64,000 nt of DNA from Cepaea nemoralis (Eukaryota > Mollusca > Gastropoda > Stylommatophora > Helicidae). Shown one piece after another: positions 36,201 to 46,347 of this stretch. The notes beneath the pieces were generated by a model that saw only the letters and a program-made list of their open reading frames with translations, had not been told where the DNA came from and searched no databases. The DNA is taken from the NCBI GenBank assembly GCA_014155875.1, contig JACEFZ010018189.1:62001-126000 (forward strand). Direction: 5' to 3'. The translations under genes were made by a program, and so were the position numbers. How positions within the stretch are numbered: the first letter of the stretch is position 1; each line of letters begins with the position of its first letter.

Positions 36201-36905
36201 CGTGAAAGAATCATCAAATCATGTATTATTGCAAAGAATGCACTAAAACTATCTGGTGCTACTTATAGACAGTATGCTGACAAAGGTAACAGGACGATAA
36301 CTTTGACACCTGGACAGGACGTTCTTCTTCTACTACCTAGTGACAGACATTTACTGACTGATTCTTGGCAGGGACCTTTTAAAGTGACGAGACAGATTTC
36401 ACCTGTAGACTACGAAATCCTAATAAAAGACAAACACAAAATATATCACATAAATATGCTAAGACCATACCACAACAGAGACAACGAACAAGACGATACG
36501 ACAGCGTGTACAGTGATAATAGATCACGAAGATGACGATGCTAGTGACGAGATTCCAACACCTACATTAGACACGACAAGCTGCTTGAAGGATATCAAAA
36601 TCAATCCAAAGTTAACTCAAGCAGAGACAAACAGTTGCAAACAGCTTATACAGCAGTACAACACCATCTTTTCCAACAACCCAGGACAAACAGAATTAGT
36701 AAAGCATCACATCACACTCACATCAAACACACCCATAAAATGCAGACCATACACCATTCCCATTACACTACAAAGAACATTTGCACCAAGAAATAATCAA
36801 CTTAGAGAAAAACAACATCATAAGACGATCCCAGTCAGACTTCTCATCGCCAATGGTGATAATACGGAAAAAGGACAATACAATAAGACTGTGCATCGAC
36901 TATAG
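33276..36905 (+). pseudogene. gag-protease-integrase frame of element 1
   Basis: By comparison with element 3 the native start is ATG 33276 (MSSLFDFIDMGIKL). A TAA at 33357-33359 interrupts it, and the open frame resumes (first ATG after it at 33600). Domains, numbered from 33594: Ala/Lys/Glu-rich coiled coil before and just after the start; capsid about 20-200; knuckles near 235-250 and 277-292 (CFLCKAYGHHRKDC); aspartic protease with D-T-G-S about 385-460; integrase HHCC about 615-665; integrase catalytic core D690, D750, E786 (spacing 59 and 35, as expected). After the integrase the frame runs into the start of RT and ends at 36905, overlapping the next frame. Gag packages the RNA, protease matures the polyprotein, integrase inserts the cDNA. 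Confidence 0.88.
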
Positions 36906-38022
36906 GAAGCTAAATAAAATTACTGTTCTAGATTTGGAGCCAATGGCAAACACTGACGATCTTCTGACAGAACTGACAGACGCTAGGTTCTTTACGACGT
37001 TAGACATGACTAAAGGATATTATCAGATAGAAGTAGACGAACAGAGCAGACATCTGACAGCATTTGCCACACCGTGGGGACTGTACGAATGGTGCAAACT
37101 TCCATTTGGGCTTGTTAATGCCCCTGCCACCTTCGTTCGTATGACACGACTTCTTCTTGTAGACATTCCTAACATAATTTGCTATATCGACGACATCTGT
37201 GTTCACACAGAGACGATGACAGAGCACATTAAGACGTTAGGACAGACATTTGAACGTATTAGACAGCACGGACTGACTGTAAAGCCTGCGAAAGTAGACA
37301 TAGCCTACCAGGAAATAACTTTCTTGGGGTACAAAATATCCAATGGCTTTGTCATGACAGACGATAAAATTGTGTCCAAAATACTAAAACTATCACTTCC
37401 GACTACTAAGAAACAAGTCAGAAGTCTTTTGGGATTGATAAATTACTACCGGCAGTTCATTCCTGAGTTTTCCGAACTGACCGAAGTGTTTACTAATTTA
37501 CTAACAAAAGATAAACCGGAGAAAATTGTACACAATGAATGCCTAAAAATTGCATTTAATAAAGTACTTGCGTGTTTTTCTGATAATAGCGTAAACAATC
37601 TTATCCTGAAATTGCCCAATCTCCGTTTACCTTTCAGATTGCGTACAGATGCTAGCTCCGTGGCGATTGGAGCAGTCTTGTTACAAGAGTACAATAACAT
37701 ACTACACCCGGTGTACTTCGTATCCAGAAAACTAAAAGCCAGAGAACGGGCTTGGTCCATTCCTCAGTTGGAAGCCCTAGCTTTAGTGGTGGGTATAACC
37801 AAATTGTCCAGATTTCTTCTAGGACGGCACTTCATCGTGGAGTCTGACAGCAGCCCGTTGCGTTTTATAAATTCAGGAGTACCCTCAAATCATATGGTAG
37901 CACGCTGGTCTCTAAAGCTTCAAGATTATAGCTTTGAGGTTCGACATATTCCAGGCAGAACCAATTCAATTGCCGATCTTTTGTCCCGTTGTCCGACCGA
38001 CCCAGTAAGCACCAATGTCTGA
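36781..38022 (+). CDS. Reverse transcriptase-RNase H of element 1
   Basis: This frame is +1 to the previous one and has no ATG at its start; the RT begins in the upstream frame (about 36640) and continues here. The break lies in a short T run at about 36780. Motifs: RLCIDYRKLN, FFTTLDMTKGYYQI (first catalytic D), LPFGLVNAPATF, the catalytic YIDD at residue 135, FLGYKIS, LLGLINYYRQF. RNase H follows with D in RTDASSVAIG, E in QLEALALV and D in VESDSSP. The stop at 38020-38022 is followed by noncoding DNA and the 3' LTR, so RNase H is the last domain. Whether the shift is a mutation or recoding cannot be told from one copy. Confidence 0.9.
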   Translation: MHQEIINLEKNNIIRRSQSDFSSPMVIIRKKDNTIRLCIDYRKLNKITVLDLEPMANTDDLLTELTDARFFTTLDMTKGYYQIEVDEQSRHLTAFATPWGLYEWCKLPFGLVNAPATFVRMTRLLLVDIPNIICYIDDICVHTETMTEHIKTLGQTFERIRQHGLTVKPAKVDIAYQEITFLGYKISNGFVMTDDKIVSKILKLSLPTTKKQVRSLLGLINYYRQFIPEFSELTEVFTNLLTKDKPEKIVHNECLKIAFNKVLACFSDNSVNNLILKLPNLRLPFRLRTDASSVAIGAVLLQEYNNILHPVYFVSRKLKARERAWSIPQLEALALVVGITKLSRFLLGRHFIVESDSSPLRFINSGVPSNHMVARWSLKLQDYSFEVRHIPGRTNSIADLLSRCPTDPVSTNV

Positions 38023-39423
38023 GTGCAGTGTGTGCAAATACACTCAGACCGACACAGCCATTATTGAGTGAATAATTTTTTTTACTATTCACAAAAAGCT
38101 GTGCAATGTCTATAATGTGATGTGATAGGGGTTACCCCCATTATAAATAGTGTTCTTATTTTACTAATTCATGTAGTGATTGTCCTGTATAATTGTGTAG
38201 TGTGTGGTAGAAAGCGAACTTTATTAATTGTATATATTACCAACAACAACAGTGTCACATTCGCTCAAAGAACTTACCTTAAGCGAACTATCCAATTTGA
38301 CAGTGACATCTGCGTGTGGATAATTCCAGGGATATTTTAATGACGTGTGCGAACGTGTAAACTGAACAGTGACAGCTACTCCATTGCAGTTAACCGAAAT
38401 CCATAATGTTCGGTAGTGAAACATCCAACACATGAACAGTCAATCGTAATCCAGAAGGTTTTGTGAAACATCCAACACATGAACTGTGAGAAAGGTACTT
38501 TCCGTAACTACATCAAACCGGAACAAGTGTGTTCTGCAAGCTTCTACACCAGCTGATTTAATGTTCGTGTGTACTTCCGGATTAGTTAGGAATTGAGAGT
38601 AAAATTAGCAGACGACAAATAAAAGTTCATATATCTATGACGATTCTAAAATGTTTAGGAATCTATAAAATGAAATACACGAATTGTGTGTTTATTTATT
38701 TATGTAGTGTAATCTTAGAATCATATCTTGATTTATGTATTCATATTACCGACTTTTTCTCGTTAATATGAAGAAACGTCAAGCGATGACGCTAAGAAAT
38801 AAAAGAATTATTGTAAATTATTGTATTTCATGAATGTTAAAATTATTTCCCTTTCATTTATTTGTTATTACATCCTTACACAAAGGGCCATAATTTGAAA
38901 TGTATTCAGTAATGTGTTGCGTATAAATAGGCATGCTGTTGCCAGATTGTCAACACTACAGGTAGACATCTAATGGGCATGGCAGAGGGTGCCGACATTG
39001 CAGACCAACACGAGAGCTCCTGACCAAATAAGGGCAGGGTTTGAGCGTTTTATACGACTTATAAAAGTCGTATTTCAGTCTAGCTAGATGGTTTTTGTTT
39101 CAAGAACCATATTATTACTTTTTTTTTAAATTGCTGCGAGGTAGATGCGTGAAGCTGGTACTACTGATCTGACTGGGTCACTAATGCAATTGAGGTAATC
39201 AGCCATCAAGAGGATGAAACCTGACAAGTGTTAAAGGTTGAACACCACATGTCGTTGAATGCAACTTACATTTCTTATATATTTCTATGGCATATGTGTA
39301 TTTATTTGTATGTGTATATAACAACAAAAGGGTAGACTCTGACAAGGTTTAAATATTAACCCATTATGTATATATATATGAGACATGAAAGATGACATCT
39401 TTCATGAAGTTGCCGGGGGAGCG
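38023..39423 (+). other. 3' untranslated region and polypurine tract of element 1
   Basis: 1.4 kb without coding potential. It contains a short duplicated phrase GAAACATCCAACACATGAAC (about 38419 and 38464). The last bases, GCCGGGGGAGCG at about 39412-39423, are a G-rich polypurine tract next to the LTR; element 3 has almost the same tract (GCCCCGGGGGAGCG). Confidence 0.75.
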
Positions 39424-39939
39424 TGTCAGAGTCCAGAAAGGAGACAGAGATGCAGTGACATCGTTACGCCCGCCAGGCGACTTAGCTCCCAGAAGGGACG
39501 CAGTAACTTCGTTACGCCGCCAGGCGAATAGTGGTTACCGGCCTGCAAGACTGCTGGCTGACAAGCGACCAGCGGTCAAGCAAGGACGACGCTAAACGCA
39601 CGCATGCCTCGTGACGCCACCTGAGGTGGGAGGCGAGTTGCGACTTAGCGGCAGACAGCTTGGGGACTTCGACTCGGACAGACGTGTGAAGAGAGAAAGG
39701 CGTTGTGTGGTATCTGTGCTGAAAGTCGAGTGTCTGGACATCTTGAGAGTGAGACGTTGTGAGCTGTATTGTGTAAGTGTATTGAAACATCCAGTATATA
39801 TATTGTTGTGAACATCGTTCCGTATTTAATATGTGAATAAATCCATTGAACGGTGTGTCGTTGAGTCTTACGTCAAATCACGTTGTATTTGTACTGTCTC
39901 ACACTGTTAGGTGAGCGAGCCAAGTTTAAGACCCTGACA
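39424..39939 (+). repeat. 3' LTR of element 1
   Basis: 516 bp, one mismatch to the 5' LTR. Followed by the target duplication CTCTT and then the right part of LINE C. Confidence 0.92.
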
Positions 39940-40225
39940 CTCTTCATAACCCAAAACAACTAAATAAATTGCTACGTGGGGCAGATAGAACGACACAAAT
40001 TAGATGTTTAAGAGTACGCATCTTTCCCTTTGCAACATTTGCCTGTGAGACCTGGACACTTACTAAACAAGCTGAACAGCGCATAATTGCCTTTGAATAT
40101 ACATGTTATATACGGGTTCTAAAAACATCTTGGACATAGAAAATAACAAATTCATCTACACGACAAGAACTGAATACTGAAGAAGGTTAGCTACTTAAAA
40201 CGATAAAACAAAGAAATTGAAATAT

Positions 40226-40837
40226 AAATATTGAGCACAACCCACTACTGGCAACGCCGATCGCATTCTGGTATGAACCTAAGGCCTATCCACGTCAATA
40301 TGGAAGCACTATACTCGAGTTTCGCCCTCGTTTGAGCTCGTCAGTAGTGCATATCCCTGACCGGATCCGGAAACAGTCCCGGATCACGCGTGTGAAGCGG
40401 GTGTGTAACCACGCGGCACACACTGGACACACCAAATTTTCACAACAGAACATCACAACGCTACCCATCGTATGCTATGCTCAAGATTGCCCAATCGCCG
40501 CGACCGACGTCCTTCAATCGATGGAACCCGAACGATCAGGACTTCTCAATGACAAGGAACACCATGCCTCCTAAATCCAGTGAGCAATAATCAATTGATT
40601 ATGTGGTTGTTTCGGGATTTGAAAAATCACGCTTCACACGCGTGATCCGGGACTGTTTCCGGATCCGGTCAGGGATATGCACTACTGACGAGCTCAAACG
40701 AGGGCGAAACTCGAGTATAGTGCTTCCATATAGACGTGGATAGGCTTTAGGTTCATACCAGAATGCGATCGGCGTTGCCAGTAGTGGGTTGCGCTCAATA
40801 TTTAAATTTCAAATCCCGAAACAACCATAAACATAAA
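40226..40837. mobile_element. Foldback element with 174-bp inverted arms
   Basis: Arms 40226-40399 and 40630-40803 are reverse complements with three mismatches in 174. A 230-bp centre lies between, and 34 bases follow the right arm. A second inverted pair, GTTGTTTCGGGATTTGAAA (about 40606) and its complement (about 40808), brackets the right arm. The flanks share TTGAAATAT (40217-40225 and 40838-40846), a 9-bp duplication as made by Mutator-like and some foldback elements. No transposase. It splits the LINE C C-terminal region. The exact right end is uncertain. Confidence 0.75.
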
Positions 40838-41072
40838 TTGAAATATGTTGTCCTCTTGAAATGTCATGAAAGGGAGAGAACAATCATGGAGGGGTATATG
40901 CTCAAGAAGAGAAAAATATTAACGTCAAAGAGAAGATGGGTGCAGGATGTGACAGATGATTTCAGATGGTTGTATCGGACGCTGGACATCTTGATTATGA
41001 CCGAAAAGTTTTCTGGATGGTTGTTATGGGAGCGGCGTTCTGCAAAGGACATGCTACTGAATGAATGAATTA

Positions 41073-41236
41073 GTTTGTCAATGCTTTCTGAACAAACGGC
41101 ACTTATACCGCTCATGCCATCTTTTTTGGAAACCAACGCATTGAGGTCTGCTTCCAGATCGCCCGCAGCCGTGTTTCGAACGTGGTATGCGGAATTACGA
41201 TTTAAATGTGTAACACCTCGCCACGGAACCGACATT
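41073..41236 (-). mobile_element. SINE family S1, copy 5 (tail-less)
   Basis: On the minus strand: head with TGGCGAGGTGTTA (A box, about 41223-41211) and ACGTTCGAAACAC (B box, about 41183-41171), then body ending CAGAAAGCATTGACAAACTA. The S1 tail is missing where it abuts the LINE C tail. Confidence 0.55.
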
Positions 41237-41445
41237 ATCGTATCCTCGTTGTAAATTGATATGACATACCCACAAAAGACCTGGGGCGGAGCAGTTATCA
41301 TTATGTGGTAATATACTGTACAAGAGAGGTAATGGAGGATAGAGACAGGTGTATGTAGACTGCTTACATAGCTCAGTACAGGCAATTAATATAAACATAT
41401 AACAATCCATCGACTCATGAGATAACAGAAGACTGGACAGTCATG
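41237..41445. other. No gene recognised
   Basis: About 200 bases with no supported feature. Confidence 0.5.
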
Positions 41446-41703
41446 AGTTGAGTTGAGTTGAGTTAAGAACCGACATCACTGCACTCAGGACATTCCCATA
41501 CGTGTTCCGTGCCCTCGTTCAACAGGCAGCGAAGAGTCATACTACTAACCGTTCCCACCGCTATCTGATTAAAAGTTCTCCTGGTCTTCCCTCTCAGTTT
41601 TGAGATTCTTCCAGAACCCCAGCCGATCCCCCGCAATCTCATTCTTTCCACATAGAGGCTCTCAATCTGTTCCTCCGCCTTCTCCACCTGGTCCCACAAG
41701 CGT
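41446..41703 (-). pseudogene. RNase H-bearing LINE, copy 3 (C-terminus only)
   Basis: The minus strand encodes about 78 residues that match the end of copy 2: GKTRRTFNQIAVGTVSSMTL and the knuckle HVWECPECSDVGS. On that strand the stop is followed by a (CTCAA)n tail at 41466-41446. Strongly 5'-truncated. Confidence 0.75.
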
Positions 41704-42237
41704 CATGACAGTGATGATCGCCGATCATTCATTTGATGAGTGTGTATCGACCCCAGAGCCGTAGTGGTAAGGAAAAATAATCACTCCACTGTTAGGATCT
41801 GAACCCACACCATCGTCGAAGCAAGCAAAGGATATTTAGGGGTGTCAATTACTTCAGCACAAGACATTGAAAGAGTTGGGTGGGAAAATAAGTTATACCA
41901 TTGTCATTCATGAAGTGAAGACAATAAAAGACACGGCGTGATAAAGATTGGATAAGGAAATGAGAAGCGAATACTTTAATTGTGATCATCAAATGAAGTC
42001 AACACTCAGTGTACATAGAATTATTTGAGACAAACATAAATATTCATGTAACGATAAATTATGGCACACTACAGTTGGCTGAGTAAAGCTTGCCGTTAAC
42101 GCAACATTCATTAGCCAGATTTAACATGCATCCTTGAAAAGAGAGATAGGGGAAGACAACAAGAGACATATCTTGACAGTTTTGTGCATTCCTTAGATGG
42201 GTGTTACCAAACGAATTGATACACTCCGTTAGAATCG
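41704..42237. other. No gene recognised
   Basis: No supported gene or repeat. Confidence 0.5.
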
Positions 42238-42415
42238 GCACGGCCAGACGCGAGAGGTACATCGGGAAAACAAAGCGCCTCGCCAACCAAAACAAAACTG
42301 GCACTATTAGCCACCGGACGCTGATGCATATGCTGGGGGCAGGATCTGAGCACCTATGGACATGTCCTGAGTGCAATGAAGATACCCCAACTGATAACTG
42401 ATAACAGATACGGTA
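42238..42415 (+). pseudogene. RNase H-bearing LINE, copy 4 (C-terminus only)
   Basis: About 54 residues: RRERYIGKTKRLANQNKTG, then HLWTCPECNEDTPTDN and stop. It matches copy 1 better than copies 2 and 3, and shows the CPxC knuckle lost in copy 1. A CTGATAACTGATAAC tail follows. Confidence 0.7.
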
Positions 42416-42712
42416 TGACGTTGAGCAGCATTATCAAAAATGCCTGTCAGCCAGACATGTAATGAGGGTCACCCACCCGAATCCACAGCCCTGGAATATG
42501 GAGATAATGTCAAAGAAAGCAAGGAGCCTTGTCTTTAGGCACATCAAGGACACAGAGCGAACCCCATATCTTTATAGGTCAATGGACAATCCAGGGGTGA
42601 TATGGTCGATGGCACACATACCGCCTTACTTTCCAAGACATTTCGTGTTACCCATTTAAGACTGGGAGACCATGTAAATTTTTAAAATATTCGCCTCGAT
42701 GCCAATTCGGAT
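42416..42712. other. No gene recognised
   Basis: Unassigned sequence between a LINE tail and the satellite. Confidence 0.5.
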
Positions 42713-45151
42713 GGGTAGACAAGGACATATGACTGTAGGGTGGGTAGACAAGGACATATGACTGTAGGGTGGGTAGACAAGGACACATGACTGTACGGTG
42801 GGTAGACAAGGACATATGACTGTAGGGTGGCTAGGCAAGGACATATGACTGTAGGGTGGCTAGGCAAGGACATATGACTGTAGGGTGGATAGACAAGGAC
42901 ACATGACTGTAGGGTGGGTAGACAAGGACACATGACTGTAGGGTGGGTAGACAAGGACATATGACTGTAGGGTGGGTAGACATGGACATATGACTGTAGG
43001 GTGGCTAGACAAGGACACATGACTGTAGGGTGGCTAGACAAGGACATATGACTGTAGGGTGGCTAGACAAGGACATATGACTGTAGGGTGGCTAGGCAAG
43101 GACACATGACTGTAGGGTGGATAGACAAGGACACATGACTGTAGGGTGGGTAGACAAGGACACATGACTGTAGGGTGGGTAGACAAGGACATATGACTGT
43201 AGGGTGGGTAGACATGGACATATGACTGTAGGGTGGCTAGACAAGGACATATGACTGTAGGGTGGCTAGACAAGGACATATGACTGTAGGGTGGCTAGAC
43301 AAGGACATATGACTGTAGGGTGCCTAGACAAGGACATATGACTGTAGGGTGGCTAGGCAAGGACACATGACTGTAGGGTGGGTAGACAAGGACATATGAC
43401 TGTAGGGTGGCTAGACAAGGACATTTGACTGTAGGATGGCTAGGCAAGGACATATGACTGTAGGGTGGCTAGACAAGAACATATGATTGTAGGGTGGCTA
43501 GGCAAGGACATATGACTGTAGGGTGGCTAGACAAGGACACATGACTGTAGGGTGGGTAGACAAGGACACATGACTGTAGGGTGGGTAGACAAGGACATAT
43601 GACTGTAGGGTGGGTAGACAAGGACATATGACTGTAGGGTGGGTAGACAAAGACATATGACTGTAGGGTGGGTAGACAAGGACATATGACTGTAGGGTGG
43701 GTAGACAAAGACATATGACTGTAGGGTGGCTAGACAAAGACATATGACTGTAGGGTGGCTAGGCAAGGACATATGACTGTAGGGTTGTTAGACAAGGACA
43801 TATGACTGTAGGGTGGGTAGACAAGGACATATGAATGTAGGGTGGCTAGACAAAGACACATGACTGTAGGGTGGCTAGACAAGGACACATGACTGTAGGG
43901 TGGGTAGACAAGGACACATGACTGTAGGGTGGCTAGGCAAGGACATATGACTGCAGGGTGGGTAGACAAGGACATATGACTGTAGGGTGTGTAGACAAGG
44001 AAATATGACTGTAGGGTGGGTAGACAAGGACACATGACTGTAGGGTGGGTAGACAAGGACATATGACTGTAGGGTGGGTAGACAAGGACACATGACTGTA
44101 GGGTGGGTAGACACGGACATATGACTGTAGGGTGGCTAGACTAGGACATATGACTGTAGGGTGGCTAGACAAGGACATATGACTGTAGGGTGGGTAGACA
44201 AGGTCATATGACTGTAGGGTGGTTAGACAAGGACATATGACTGTAGGGTGGGTAGACAAGGACATATGACTGTAGGGTGGCTAGACAAGGACACATGACT
44301 GTAGGGTGGGTAGACAAGGACATATGACTGTAGGGTGGCTAGACAAGGACATATGACTGTAGGGTGGGTAGACAAGGACATATGACTGTAGGGTGGGTAG
44401 ACAAGGACATATGACTGTAGCGTGGCTAGACAAGGACATATGACTGTAGGGTGGCTAGGCAAGGACATATGACTGTAGGGTGGGTAGACAAGGACATATG
44501 ACTGTATGGTGAGTAGACAAGGACATATGACTGTAGGGTGGGTAGGCAAGGACATATGACTGTAGGTTGGGTAGACAAGGACATATGACTGTAGGGTGGC
44601 TAGACAAGGACACATGACTGTAGGGTGGCTAGACAAGGACACATGACTGTAGGGTGGGTAGACAAGGACATATGATTGTAGGGTGGGTAGACAAGGACAT
44701 ATGACTGTAGTGTGTGTAGACAAGGACATATGACTGTAGGGTGGGTAGACAAGGACATATGACTGTAGGGTGGGTAGACAAGGACATATGATTGCAGGGT
44801 GGGTAGACAAGGACATATGACTGTAGGGTGGGTAGACAAGGACATATGACTGTAGTGTGGGTAGACAAGGACATATGACTGAAGGGTGGGTAGACAAGGA
44901 CATATGACTTTAGGGTGGCTAGGCAAGGACACATGACTGCAATGTGGGTAGACAAGGACATATGACTGAAGGGTGGATAGACAAGGACACATGACTGTAG
45001 GGTGGCTAGGCAAGGACATATGACTGTAGGGTGGGTAGACAAGGACATATGACTGAAGGGTGAGTAGACAAGGGCACATGACTGTAGGGTGGCTAGGCAA
45101 AGACACATGACTGTAGGGTGGGTAGACAAGGACACATGACTGTAGGGTGGG
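42713..45151. repeat. 29-bp satellite, block 1
   Basis: About 84 head-to-tail units. The consensus reads GGACATATGACTGTAGGGTG followed by GGTAGACAA. Common variants are CATATG/CACATG, GGGTAGAC/GGCTAGAC and AGAC/AGGC. There are no spacers. The motif variant GACATGGAC recurs at 42979 and 43211, exactly eight units apart, showing multi-unit duplication. Minus-strand frames give a 29-residue peptide repeat (VYPPYSHMSLSTHPTV...) only because 29 is not a multiple of three. Confidence 0.97.
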
Positions 45152-45459
45152 TGTCACAGCCTCACATAGGGACGGTACCAACATGAAAGTAAGAGATACT
45201 GGCGAAGGGACAGAACTCCAGCAAAGGGGAAAGAACCGAGTCACTCGAGGGCTCGAATAATCCAGAGCCTTCTCGAAGGACCGGTCAGTGTGTCCACAGC
45301 CCCGTGGACACTGATTGGGCTCGCCGATTGCGGGGTCCACGAGAAACTCAAAGAGAGTTGCCACCCGTGTCGGATTGCGACACGTGTGGAAGAACAGACA
45401 CGGACTGGACATCGAGGAAGCAACAGGGCTTACCTTAATTGGACTTGATAGTAGACCCA
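45152..45459 (+). repeat. Truncated 5' LTR of element 2
   Basis: 308 bases matching the first 308 of the 542-bp 3' LTR with few changes (for example ACTGATTGGGCTCG versus ACTGATGGGGCCCG). The match stops after GTAGACCCA. Confidence 0.88.
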
Positions 45460-45479
45460 CGCTCCCGCCACATTTGTTA

Positions 45480-46347
45480 GGTTAACTAGACTGCAATTGC
45501 ACGGCATCAAGGACGTGCAATCTTATATTGATGACATATGTATCCATTCTTCAAACATGACTTCTCACTTACTTACACTCCAACAAGCTTTAACCAAATT
45601 TTTCTTTTTGGACTTACTTTCAAACCTTCCAAGGTTGAACTAGGCTATAAACAGATAGACTTCCTAGGTCATAGGATTTCCGAAGGCAAACTGTTGACAG
45701 ATGATAAAATAGTATCAAAAATTCTCAACCTAGAAAGTTCCAACTACAAAGAAGCAGGTTAGAAGCTTATTAGGTCTCATAAACTATTATGCCAAGTTTA
45801 TACCACACTGGGCAGAACTCACATCAGTTTTTTCTAATCTGTTGACAAAAGATCATCCAGAAAATTTTGTAAGAGTATCCGCTTAGAGGATGCAATGTGC
45901 AAATTGAAATCCATTTTTTCTAACCCACCAGTATTAAGATTACCAAACATAGATATACCCTTTATTTTGACCACAGATTCGAGTGCTATCGCAATTGGAG
46001 GATGCCTGATGCAAGAATATCAGGGAATGAGACATCCGATACTCTACGTCAGCCGCAAGCTAAGAAAGGCAGAGATCCATTACTCCACAGTTGAGTTGGA
46101 GGCATTAAGTCTACTTTTTTGTATGCGGCGATTATCTAAGTTCCTCTTAGGTTCGCATTTTGTTGTTTTAACCGATAATTCTCCGTTGCTGGTACTTAAG
46201 CAAGGTGTACCAAAGAACCATCGTTTGCAAAGATGGTGTCTTCTTCTTCAAGATTTCGACTTTGAAATCCGCCATATCAAGGGCACTGATAACATTATTG
46301 CTGACTTTTTATCACGGCAAACTAATGCACCAGCAGACGATCACTAG
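45480..46347 (+). pseudogene. RT end and RNase H of element 2
   Basis: Begins just before the catalytic YIDDICIH (about 45520), continues with FKPSKVELGYKQIDFLGHRIS and, after frameshifts near 45605, 45745 and 45875, with the connection and RNase H (frame 45895-46347): D in TTDSSAIAIG, E in VELEALSL, D in LTDNSPLL, and a closing IADFLSRQ. Ends at the stop 46345-46347. Confidence 0.85.

Larger units (their letters stand above)
31910..39939 (+). mobile_element. Gmr1-like Ty3/gypsy LTR retrotransposon, element 1
   Basis: An 8030-bp element with two 516-bp LTRs that differ at one base (CCCAGTAGG versus CCCAGAAGG), TG...CA ends (TGTCAGAGTCC...GACCCTGACA) and a perfect 5-bp target duplication CTCTT (31905-31909, 39940-39944). 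Domain order is gag, protease, integrase, RT, RNase H. This is the Ty1/copia order, but the RT (CYIDD, LGLINYYRQF) and integrase are Ty3/gypsy-type, as in Gmr1-like elements. The near-identical LTRs mean a very recent insertion, into LINE C. Two coding lesions exist (33357 and about 36780). Confidence 0.92.
30271..41072 (+). mobile_element. LINE C (EN/RT LINE relic), host of three insertions
   Basis: A decayed LINE extends across this span: pre-RT linker (about 30310-30490), RT (30905-31909: KNLKNGKSPVCDEIPAELIQ, later LEMVENIEYLGSLITNNGD), then after the LTR element ACETWTLTKQAEQRIIAFEYTC (about 39945-40225), then after the foldback RWVQDVT and the C-terminal SAKDMLLNE with stop at 41066-41068 and a GAAT tail. 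It is interrupted by a SINE (30494-30891), the Gmr1-like LTR element (31910-39939) and the foldback (40226-40837). Stops and frameshifts are frequent. The catalytic palm segment around 31440-31560 is missing. Confidence 0.7.

Noticed and set aside
36770..36905. Programmed frameshift in element 1
   Set aside because: It is not claimed as real: one copy only, no known slippery motif recognised, and a one-base gain in a T run explains it equally well. Kept as a question in the findings.
40332..40574. 80-codon frame inside the foldback
   Set aside because: It spans an inverted arm and the centre, with no domain; the arms' near identity explains its apparent order.
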